Assembly (NCBI RefSeq): GCF_026151205.1
Contig: NC_087082.1
Coordinates: 653,501 to 717,500, forward strand
Length of the DNA stretch: 64,000 nucleotides
DNA from: Bolinopsis microptera
Lineage: Eukaryota; Ctenophora; Tentaculata; Lobata; Bolinopsidae
Direction: 5' to 3'
This document shows, piece after piece, positions 34,163 through 44,600 of this stretch. The notes below the pieces were generated by a model. It had not been told where the DNA came from. It ran no database searches and worked only from the letters and a program-made list of their open reading frames with translations. How positions within the stretch are numbered: the stretch's first letter is position 1; every line of letters starts with the position of its first letter. A program made the position numbers and the translations under genes.

Positions 34163-34656
34163 TTCAAACGCGCAACATTATACACGAGTATGACGTATCT
34201 GGTGTCATAGCGCTACAAGTTTGAAGTTACAATTAAGAAGTGTAGTTCCCAGCGCTACAAGTTACAAAGAAGTGTTTTAGTTCCCAGAATGTACAGGGTG
34301 TACCGTATAAAGTGTGGAGAATGTACCTATTTAATAATGTTGGTCTGACTTAGACGACGAAGGTGAAAATTGCTATGCGGTAAATGTGTACCTATACAAG
34401 ATAGTAATACATTGTGGCTTTATATATATACTATATATATCATAGTTCCGGAGTTGACAAGTTGTAGACTGCTATTTCAAGGAAAATAAACAAAGCGTTC
34501 ATCGAATCATAAACTGTAGTTCTATGTGTGTGTAATTGACACGTTTCTGATAGGCTTAAAACCAATTATATGATGGATATTGTTAGTTCATATTCCAGAA
34601 GGTATGTAGACGTTTCTACAATCTACACGGAGAGAGAGTAGTATAGTGACACGCTC

Positions 34657-34740
34657 GTCAGCACGAGCGTGACGTGACACGAGCGTGACATGACACGAGC
34701 GTGACGTGACACGAGCGTGACGTGACACGAGCGTGACGTT
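34657..34740. repeat. 16-bp repeat CACGAGCGTGACGTGA
   Basis: About five copies. The unit contains the near-palindrome CACGAGCGTG. Confidence 0.92.
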
Positions 34741-35136
34741 CAACAAGACACAGTACTATACATTATTAACACGACTTTTATACGAGGCAAATCACCATCT
34801 GGTGCACTTGTAAAATATAACATATGTATATGATATATATATGTATAAAATGTAACGATACAATTAAAAAATTAAGCAATTACGACAATAAAGCGTGTGA
34901 ATAAAATTCGGAACGAATAGCAAGCTGCGGTGCGTATATAAACAATTAACAAGGAATTTAAGACAGTTCAGAGCACAATAATTGCGTGTGGTGTAGTGGT
35001 GGTGTACAATAAAAGTGCAATTGGACGAGCCCGGAAATAGGAGTGCTCTTTATTAAGCTGTGTATAAACAGGGCTATAATAACAAACCTGAGACAACTAT
35101 ATCTGATTAACAGCGTCTTATACACTAGTTAAGCAA

Positions 35137-35242
35137 ATACGCTAATAATAATAAAGAAAATACGCTAATAGTAATAAAGCAAATACGCTAATGGTAATAA
35201 AGTAAATACGCTAATAGTAATAAAGAAAATACGCTAATAGTG
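35137..35242. repeat. 22-23-bp repeat AATAAAGCAAATACGCTAAT
   Basis: About five copies. One further unit lies at 35591-35613, separated from the others by the decamer array. Confidence 0.85.
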
Positions 35243-35273
35243 GACCTTTACTGATAGTTGAAATTCGACATAT

Positions 35274-35590
35274 GACGTCATCTAGCGTCATCTAGCGTGA
35301 AATATCGCCAGATGATGATAGATGACGCTAGATGACGCTAGATGACGCTAGATGACGCCAATTAGCGACATTGTCGCTAAGTGCACGGCACCTTTCGAAT
35401 GTCGCTATCTAGCGCTATCTAGCGCTATCTAGCGCTATATGACGCTATATGACGCTATATGACGCTAGATGACGCTAGATGACGCTAGATGACGCTAAGC
35501 ACGCAGCACTGACGCCAGGCGACAGATAGCGCTATTTTCATAAAATTTCCGCCCTTTTTTTTGCGACATCTAGCGGTATCTAGCGCTATC
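35274..35590. repeat. decamer arrays GATGACGCTA and TAGCGCTATC in opposing orientation
   Basis: Short tandem runs of ATGACGCTAG and CTAGCGCTAT alternate in both orientations, with self-complementary TAGCGCTA. The block splits the AATAAAGCAAATACG repeat in two, so it was probably inserted into it. Confidence 0.8.
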
Positions 35591-35613
35591 TAATAAAGCA
35601 AATACGCTAATAG

Positions 35614-36330
35614 CTAGTAGTAGCTACACTAATAACAGTGCTGGCAAGCTTGCTCTAACCGGAGCCCTCTCGCTTGGGAAACAAGCGCGTCACGCAGTAC
35701 ACATGGCTATGTGAACTGGCAAGCATAACCGTTGCCCTTATAGTTATAGTTATACCTACCTCCCATACTATTACCACCTTTAATGTTTTTTAATGCATTA
35801 ATAGTTCTACAAGTACAAATTCTACTGCATACTTGATACTTATCTACTTTTACCCACTGATTGTGAACATGGCGTTAATTGCCTCGTAAGTATATTAGTA
35901 CTTTTAGTACTAATATTTTAAGATTTAAAGGAAAATTATTTTCAAACATTTTTAATCTTGCTTCAAATATTATAATTTTGGTACTAAAAGTTGCGTCTGA
36001 CTAAGTTCATTACGATCCTGTAAGAATTATTTCAAAACATTCAATATTTTAGGAGTTATAGGCATTTTGAGCAATAAATTACCCATTTTTCGTCCTTTGT
36101 ACTCTTTTGCAATGCACAGGAGGCCCACATACAGCTCGACGTTATCGTGCTACATGGTGAATTTTCATTATTCACACTTAGAGGCAACTTTTGGTACCAA
36201 ATTTATCAAAATCAGAGGCAAAAAATTCTGTGCCAGCTCATAGCGCTTATTAATTACATAGACTAGCTGGTAGAGTTGATGTAAATTGTGCAAAAACTTA
36301 CTACATATAATATAAATATACCATAGGGGC
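35614..36330. other. intergenic, repeat-derived start
   Basis: The segment after CAGTGCTGGCAAGC at about 35638 resembles 36917-36980, and CCCTCTCGCTTG recurs inside the large palindrome (near 39838 and 40435). No gene seen. Confidence 0.45.
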
Positions 36331-36690
36331 CATCTTGCATCTACTTAGGACGTCCGCGAAGATCACAAATTTTCAGACCACCCCTCTCTGGGTGTATCCG
36401 AATTTTCAAAACCACCCCCCCCCCCCTCCACCGGACGTCCGGATTTCCAGCTACTTTTAAAAGTACAAATAAATATAACCAACTCAAATTCATTGAGTCA
36501 TTAGTGTCAAAGAGTTGAAATTAATGCCAATGGGACTTTTTGTTAATTCTGCCAAAATTTCCGGACGTCCGGATTTCAGATTTTCAGAGACCACCCCCCC
36601 CCCCCTCTCCCTTACCGCATTTGTCCGAAATTCCAAAACCACCCCCATGTTCCCCCCTCCCTATTTGCCGGCGTTCTATAAGTAGATGGT
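36331..36690. mobile_element. MITE-like element, CATCTACTTAGGACGTCC family
   Basis: Begins GGCCATCTTGCATCTACTTA and ends TATAAGTAGATGGTCCC, so the ends are inverted. The internal GGACGTCCGGATTTC and C-rich runs are shared with the copies at 4270-4623 and 36763 onward. No coding capacity. Confidence 0.65.
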
Positions 36691-36762
36691 CCCATGGTAA
36701 AACATATATCAACTAAAATCATATTGTTTTCAATTCTTTCGTTCCATGCCAGTTAGACTTAG

Positions 36763-37404
36763 GCGCCATCTACTTAAGACGCGTCCGCAAAAATCGCAGA
36801 TTTTCAGACCCCCTCCCCCTGTCCGGGTGTGTCCGAATTTTTAAAACTACCCCCCTCCCCCGGACGTTTGGATTTCCAGCTACTTTTAGGAGTACAAATA
36901 AAACCAACTCAAATCACAGTGCTGGCAAGCACGACCGCCGCCATTATACTTATAGTTATACTCGCCATATTATTAGTAATACTAATAGTATTTACCCCCT
37001 ATACTATTATATTTATATCCCCTTTACTGTTTTCAGCGTGGTTAACATCGTCGGCGGCGTAATCGGCGTTAAGTCACGTAATTTCGCAGATTAAATTTTC
37101 CTCTAGAATAATGCCATGCATGGAGAGCAATTTTTAACAGTTTTTTGACACGAGGCTCGTAATATCATTATTTGTGAGTTCGTTCAAAAGATTCTTGCCA
37201 AAATTACGAAACGGCGCATAAACAGGTTCAAGCCGTTTGAAAACGGTGGCGGTGGGGTGGCCGGAAAATCATAGGCGGCGGCGTGCAGCACTGATCGACC
37301 CGAACGCAACCCAAAGAGATTTTTACAGCATGTGATTGATGTACCTTATCGGACCTATGGCTATTTGCTGGACGTCCTAATATATAAGTACTAGTAGATG
37401 GTCC
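36763..37404. mobile_element. MITE-like element, same family, interrupted
   Basis: Left end GCCATCTACTTAAGACG; right end GGACGTCCTAATATATAAG then TAGATGGTCC. Inside, after CCAACTCAAATC, an unrelated segment starting CAGTGCTGGCAAGC appears, which looks like a nested insertion. Confidence 0.55.
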
Positions 37405-37487
37405 GTTGGTAGCAATTATATGGTCATTATCAAGTATAGTATAGTATAGCGTTGATACTAATTAGCATAGCATTTTATGGTAATTAG

Positions 37488-37843
37488 GGGGGTTGGTGGG
37501 GGGGTGGGGGGATCATGAGTATTTTTGAATCTGAGAATTTGACCATTTTCGCCAGGATTACTCAAAAATGTCCCAAAAATTATTTTTGAATCTGAGAAAT
37601 TCTGCATGGATTTCTCATTATCTCAAAAATTGTCCACTCAAAAATATTGATATACCAATAAAATCATTCTTCATTTCAGTGCAATGTGGTCCAAAAATAC
37701 TCTAAATCAATTTTTGAGAATGAATTTTTCGCCTCTCCTGGAAACTTTTCTCAAAAATACTAAAAAATAATTTTTGAGAATGAGAATTTGGCCATTTTCG
37801 TCACGACTCTCAAAAATACTCATGATTCCCCCCCCCCCCCCCC
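37488..37843. mobile_element. 356-bp MITE with G/C-tract ends
   Basis: Left end G-rich then ATCATGAGTATTTTTGA; right end is the inverse ending in a C15 run. Flanked on both sides by TAATTAG, a possible 7-bp target duplication, although TAATTA is self-complementary and also occurs nearby at 37459. Confidence 0.65.
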
Positions 37844-37899
37844 TAATTAGCATAGCAGTTGATGGATATCATCAAGACGGCAAAAATCACCATCTATGA

Positions 37900-38184
37900 G
37901 TTATATTTCGATTCGATTGTTTTACAATCGATTCTTCATTGTTATTTAGGCCTGAGGTCGAGTAAGGGAAAAGTTTTGACTTTTGCACTATAGCCATAGG
38001 CACGGACTACGTCGAACAAATGAAAATGCGTTCAATATCAAAATAAAATATCAAATGATATGGAAGTTCGCATAATAATTATATTTACCCTCAATAAAGA
38101 AGAAGAGAAGTAAAGCATTCGAGTAAAAGTAAATACTAGATTTACTAGATTTAAGGCAGAGTGTTCTCCTGAAGTAAAGGGACT
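37900..38184. other. intergenic
   Basis: No gene recognised. The end (GAAGTAAAGGG at about 38171) matches the 39-bp satellite unit. Confidence 0.4.
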
Positions 38185-38190
38185 TTGGAT

Positions 38191-38372
38191 TCTTCTTCTT
38201 TTACTTCGTCCGTCTTCTTTTTACTTCGTCCTTCTTCTTTTTACTTCGTCCTTCTTCTTTTTACTTCGTCCTTCTTCTTTTTACTTCGTCCTTCTTCTCT
38301 TTACTTCGTCCTTCTTCTTTTTACTTCGTCCTTCTTCTTTTTACTTCGTCCTTCTTCTTTTCACTTCGTCCG
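38191..38372. repeat. 20-bp minisatellite TTTTTACTTCGTCCTTCTTC
   Basis: About nine copies. The array is preceded by GAAGTAAAGGG and followed by CTTCGTCCGTCG, matching the right edge of the 39-bp satellite at 10876-10940. Confidence 0.95.
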
Positions 38373-38510
38373 TCGCTGAGTACCTGCGAGTGTTGTAGTA
38401 TAAATAGTTTAAATACTTAAATAAAGATAGAAATTTGGACAGAATGATCCAAAATTTCAAAAATGGTCTTAAAGCACTTTTGTCAGAAAACGGCAGAGTT
38501 ATGCATGTGG

Positions 38511-38720
38511 GGGTCCGGACTCTAGGGCGTAAGACTCTAGGGCGTAAGACTCTAGGGTCTTAGGGTTAGGGTTAGGGTTAGGGTTAGGGTTAGGGTTAGG
38601 GTTTGGGTTAGGGTTAGGGTTAGGGTTAGGGTTAGGATAAGGGTTAGGGTTAGGGTTAGGGTTAGGGCGCCGCCCTAAAGTCTCACGCCCTAGAGTCTTA
38701 CGCCCTAGAGTCCCGGACCC
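38511..38720. mobile_element. 210-bp TIR element with a (TTAGGG)n core
   Basis: TIRs of about 45 bases begin GGGTCCGG and contain two or three copies of ACTCTAGGGCGTAAG. The core 38561-38667 is almost pure TTAGGG. Perfect 10-bp direct repeats ATGCATGTGG lie at 38501-38510 and 38721-38730. TSDs of 8-10 bp are typical of Mutator-like elements. Confidence 0.85.
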
Positions 38721-38820
38721 ATGCATGTGGTATAATTAATAAAGAATAAACTTGAAAGCATTATCTGTCTTTAAAAGTGAAAGAGAACTGTCTACCAAAA
38801 ACAAGAATTTTATAAAGAAT

Positions 38821-41481
38821 TGGCACTATCCGTCGCGGAGTCGAGTCCGCGGCGGAGCCGCCGGACTCCGGGCGGACTCCGAGCGGACTCCGGCGGAGCC
38901 GCCGGACTCCGAGCGGACTCCGAGCGGTGCTCCGCTAAAATGTATTTACAGTGGACTCGAGTACATTTTGGCGGACTCCGAGCGGAGCCGAGCGGACTCC
39001 GAGCGGACTTTAAAGTCCGCCGCGGACTCCGAGCGGCTCCGCGGCGGCTCGGCGGAGTGTCCGCCGCGGACTAAGCCACTAGGCGGACTCCGGTCCGCCG
39101 CGGACTCCGGCGGAGTGCTTGGCGGACTCCGCCGGACCTCTCCGCCAGACTTGAATCCGGCGGAGTCCGGCGGAGCTTGGCGGAGTCCGCCAGCTCGGCG
39201 GACTCCGCTCGGAGTCCGCCGGACTCCAACAGAGTCCACTGACTTCCGACCTCCGTCTTCCGACCCTCGGCTAAATTTGTCACGTGACATACAACATAGC
39301 ATTTTGCAATATTGTGGTCAGATGAAAAGGTCGCTAGTGATAAACCTTAACCATTACCCTCACAATGTCAATAGTGTACAACTCTAGTCCTAACTTTGAC
39401 CCTATAATGTATAAACGTTGACCCTAACCCTCCACCAAACCGTCCGCAGCGAAATATCAATGTCATTGACTGGTCACGTGACCAAAACAATTTTTGTCAT
39501 ATTATCTCATATGGGGAAGCGTTTTTAGCAAGCAAAAATACGTCGACCATCACAGGACGACGCCAGCCAGCACTCTCTACGCTCTTCGAGCTCCGATCGT
39601 CCTGTGACGAAGTAAGGACGAAGCCTGAGGTCCTCAGGTAACATCGACCACCGATTGAAAATTCAAAGATTTTTTGACATAAAGGTCAAATGTAAAACTA
39701 AAATCTTGATGTTGATTGATTGACGACGTCAATTTTTGAGCACAGCGCGAGCGCATATTGCGGAAAAGGACCGCGTAGCTAGTCAAGATGTTGATAAATA
39801 TTTGGCTTGTGGCACGATGTGTTGCTCTAACTATAGCCCTCTCGCTTGCAGTAGCGCGCGACCGCCGGAGGCGGAAATGACCTGGTTAGCTAGGAAATGA
39901 CCTGGTTAGCTAGGTAAACGCGATGTGCCTTGTAGGATGAAATCCTACTAGCTGACGCCATTCGCAGCTGTGCTGCTCGCTGTACGTCAGCGATCGAAAT
40001 TTATACGCGTATCCCCCGTTAAGATGTGCCACTCGACGCGCCACACAATTTTTTTCGTTGCTCGTCGCACGTCGACGAACAACGAAGCTCGTTGCGACGC
40101 GCCGCGCAATGAGCTGCCAGGCTAGGACATCGTCCTGGTCCAACAAATTTTGGCGAGCGATTTTCTCCAAAAATTTAATGAGGGCGTCGACGTGCGACGA
40201 GCAACGAGAAAAATTGCGTGGCGCGTCGGGTGGCACATCTTAACGGGTGATACGCGTATAAATTTCGATCGCTGACGTACAGCGAACATCACAGCTGCGA
40301 GTGGCGTCAGCTAGTAGGATTTCATCCTACAATGCAAGGCACATCGCGTTCATTTAGCTAACCAGGTGCTTTCGCGCCGCTGCGGGCGCGCTTGTTCCAC
40401 AAGTCATTTCCGGCGGTCGCACGCTACTGCAAGCGAGAGGGCTATAGTTACTAGTTAGAGCAACACATCGCGCCACAAGCCAAATATTTATCAACATCTT
40501 GACTAGCTACGCGGTCCTTTTCCGCATGCGCTCGCGCTGTGCTCAAAAATTGACGTCGTCAATCAATCAGCATCAAGATTTTAGTTTTACATTTGACCTT
40601 TATGTCAAAAAATCTTTGAATTTTCAATCGGTGGTCGATGTTACCTGAGGACCTCAGGCTTCGTCCTTACTTCGTCACAGGACGATCGGAGCTCGAAGAG
40701 CGTAGAGAGTGCTGGCTGGCGTCGTCCTGTGATGGTCGACGTATTTTTGCTTGCTGGGATCCGGCCGAATGACGCCACATGCAACGTGTAGGGTAAAACT
40801 AAAAGTAAAAACGCTTCCCCATATGAGATAATATGACAAAAATTGTTTTGGTCACGTGACCAGTCAATGACATTGATATTTCGCTGCGGACGGTTTGGTG
40901 GAGGGTTAGGGTCAACGTTTATACATTATAGGGTCAAAGTTAGGACTAGAGTTGTACACTATTGAAATTGTGAGGGTAATGGTTAAGGTTAATCACTAGC
41001 GACCTTTTCATCTGACCACAATATTGCAAAATGCTATGTTGTATGTCACGTGACAAATTTAGCCGAGGGTCGGAAGACGGAGGTCGGAAGTCAGTGGACT
41101 CTGTTGGAGTTCGGCGGACTCCGAGCGGAGTCCGCCGAGCTGGCGGACTCCGCCAAGCTCCGCCGGACTCCGCCGGATTCAAGTCTGGCGGAGAGGTCCG
41201 GCGGAGTCCGCCAAGCACTCCGCCGGAGTCCGCGGCGGACCGGAGTCCGCCTAGTGGCTTAGTCCGCGGCGGACACTCCGCCGAGCCGCCGCGGAGCCGC
41301 TCGGAGTCCGCGGCGGACTTTAAAGTCCGCTCGGAGTCCGCTCGGCTCCGCTCGGAGTCCGCCAAAATGTACTCGAGTCCACTGTAAATACATTTTGGCG
41401 GAGCACCGCCGGAGTCCGCTCGGAGTCCGCTCGAAGTCCGGCGGCTCCGCCGCGGACTCGACTCCGCGACGGATAGTGCCA
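38821..41481. mobile_element. 2.66-kb palindromic (foldback-like) element
   Basis: Left arm about 38821-40076 and right arm about 40187-41481 are inverted copies around a loop of about 110 bases. The tips read TGGCACTATCCGTCGCGG. The outer ~450 bases of each arm are built of CGGACTCCG/GAGTCCGCC words. The direct repeat AAGAAT (38815-38820 and 41482-41487) suggests a 6-bp TSD. The right arm carries a ~50-bp insertion near 40757-40807 that the left arm lacks. No transposase; the open frames here are repeat artefacts. Confidence 0.88.
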
Positions 41482-41611
41482 AAGAATTTCCCACGACCCA
41501 AACATTGCAATTGCATGTCCCTTTTCGGCCGCTTTTGCACTGATGCGCGATTAAAAGGGCATACAACGTGTGCCAAGCAAGACAAAATGCAGTTGAAAAC
41601 ATAAAAGCATA

Positions 41612-41670
41612 TTACCGTTTAGCAGGTTCCCCCTCAAGCCACTCTTGTGCAATCTCTTCTTCTAGCACCA
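41612..41670 (-). CDS. anoctamin copy 2, exon 23 (short C-terminus)
   Basis: EEEIAQEWLEGEPAKR then TAA. It lacks the long acidic tail of copy 1. Confidence 0.85.
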
Positions 41671-44600
41671 CTAAAGGTAAACGTAATATTTACTTTTAGT
41701 GTGTTACTGTGTTTACCACACTAATGTTTAACACACTTAATTAACGGATCTGTATCCATTTATAGCGATAATCAGAGCTTAGTCTAGATATTTATACGTC
41801 ATCACTCTCAAAATTAGCAAAAAGAATAATATATTTTAAAGAGTAGGATAAAAACGCCAGTTTTCTAAAATGTCATATAAGGTATGGACAACATTTCTCC
41901 ATCAGTATAGGGTAAGGAAATTACTTACTTCTTTCCTTCACAAATTTAGGAGTACTACTACAAAGTAGTTCAATAATCTTCACTGCGCCCAACACCATGA
42001 TTTGGAACAGGAATATGAAGAGCATTCTCGCTATCATTAGCTCCAACCGAAACCTGGACTGATCTGCCCTGGCCGGTTGGATGTAGGACCAATATCTGGG
42101 AATAAAGAGATTAGTATTAGAACGAGGGAACTGACAGCGAGAATGAATAGTAAAAAGAATGAAGGTGCATTCTCTCAACTCTGGGTTGTAAAGATGGGAA
42201 AAACGAGTTAAACACTGACTATCACGTGACTTGTATATAAGTATAGTGCTTGTTGAAAATGAGAACGGCTTCATTCGAGGTCACTAAAATAATCAATCAG
42301 CTTCTAGAAACTTCTCGACTAAATCGAAAATGTATTTACCTGCACGTTTGGTTTGTTTGAGATCCATCAGATTCTTCACGGACGAAGTCATGGCTAGCCA
42401 ACATGAAATCCACGTAACTGCTCCCTTCGGTCTCGTAGTTACGCTTATATATCATTAATGGTAACCAATCAAAAGTAAATGCTATCAAAATAGCGTTCAC
42501 AAGGATGGCTATTCGGGACAGAACTTCTAGAATGTTCATCCACGCTCCTGATAAAAAAGGTGCATTAGCTTTTTGTCACCACCTATATCCTCAGTTCTAA
42601 TCCTCAGTATTCTACAGTAACTCACCTGTCTTTTGCAGCAAAAGACAGTCTTGAGACAACACACCTCAAAATGGGTACTGGGTGTGCACAAGAAAACTAA
42701 CAACAACTTCTGTTACGGGGATACAGGAAGGATGCCCTGGGCCCTCTCAGTTCTGCCACAATGCCTCAGATACTTTGGAAGACTTTCCAGAGCTTCTTCT
42801 GAGATGAACAGTGTCAATTTTTTAGTATCTCAAGCGTTTCAGGAACAGAAAAATCTTAACCTCTTCTGGTACGAGAAACTTAGCTCTGTGGCTCATTATG
42901 AAACAGAAGCAGCTCATGGCACCATGAGGGATGTCTTTATCAGTGACTGGAGGGTGGACCTGGGATCGCAAACCAAGATGCAGTTCTACAACCAAATCAA
43001 GGAGGAATTTGGAGAAGAGCAGTACCTCAATCTGAAGAGCAGGCAATTCCGAACGAATACAGCTAAAATCCGCTCCAGCAGCCACGACCTGATGATAGAA
43101 CGAGGGCGTTACACGAAGGAGGCCGGAGTCTGGCCAAGAGCATGCAGATTCTGCTGCGATAGGGATCACGTTCTCGGCTTCGAATACCTTCCCTTCTTTG
43201 AAGGCACGATTATTGAAGACGAGGAACATTGCCTTACTGAGTGCCCCATGTACCACTCAGTACGATCTTCTCTCTCAGATGACCTCAAAGGGCTTTTACT
43301 TCTCAGGAACTACAAAGACATGATGAATTCAGCCCACATAGAAGAACTGGGCAAGTTTCTCAGCAGCTGTCATCGCATCAGAAATCCGAAAAAGACACCA
43401 ACATCGTCTTCCACTTGATCTAACACATCCGGTAATGATTCCGAGTCACTGTCTTAAGGACATTCTAACTACCCCAGTGTCCCTTAAATGAGTGTTCGAA
43501 CTGTTTTCATTCGGAGTTACAGTTGCATAATTTACGCCCGTCTTTGAGTTTGTGTGTAATCTTTCTTGATAGTGTATTTTTGACTTTTGGAGTAACTTTG
43601 TGAATTTTATGAACCTCTCCTGCATAATTTATTACCTTATCGGTGCATTATCCACTTTAATCCGATTAAATTATTATATTTGATCTTGTTTCTTTTTCGT
43701 ACAGATTGTAGTGAAGTTAATTTTTTTGTATACGTGTTTTGGGTCTTATTTATGATTTTTTTATAATTATCTTATTTATTTCATTGATGTATTGTCACGA
43801 CGGGTTCGTTAGTGTTCCCTCTGACTATTTAAGTTTAATTCCAGTTTAATTCCAGTTTAATTCCTATATCCTCAGTTCTAATCCTCAGTATTCTACAGTA
43901 ACTCACCTTTATCCTCAGTTCTAATCCTCAGTATTCTACAGTAACTCACCTATATCCTCAGTTTTAATCCTCAGTATTCTACAGTAACTCACCTTTATCC
44001 TCAGTTCTAATCCTCAGTATTCTACAGTAACTCACCTATATCCTCAGTTCTAATCCTCAGTATTCTACAGTAACTCACCTATATCCTCAGTTTTAATCAT
44101 CAGTATTCTACAGTAACTCACCTATATCCTCAGTTCTAATCCTCAGTATTCTACAGTAACTCACCTATATCCTCAGTTCTAATCCTCAGTATTCTACAGT
44201 AACTCACCTTTATCCTCAGTTCTAATCCTCAGTATTCTACAGTAACTCACCTATATCCTCAGTTTTAATCCTCAGTATTCTACAGTAACTCACCTATATC
44301 CTCAGTTCTAATCCTCAGTATTCTACAGTAACTCACCTATATCCTCAGTTCTAATCCTCAGTATTCTACAGTAACTCACCTTTATCCTCAGTTTTAATCC
44401 TCAGTATTCTACAGTAACTCACCTATATCCTCAGTTCTAATCCTCAGTATTCTACAGTAACTCACCTATACCCTCAGTTTTAAATCCGATGGGTCTACGA
44501 ACTCTCTTGACATATCTCGTAGCGTCCTTGTGTCGCTGACAGGGGGGGGGGGGGGGGGGTCATGTTACAAGTTCATAGTTAAGATTTTAGAGCAAATCGA

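Noticed and set aside
38561..38667. Chromosome end or healed telomere
   Set aside because: The TTAGGG run is enclosed by inverted repeats and a 10-bp duplication, with unique sequence on both sides.
38752..39387. 211-residue Arg/Ser/Pro-rich open frame and its mirror at 40946-41602
   Set aside because: Both are products of the GAGTCCGCC repeats in the two arms of the palindrome.
38821..41481. CpG island or promoter because of high GC
   Set aside because: The GC content comes from short tandem GAGTCCGCC words in the palindrome arms.
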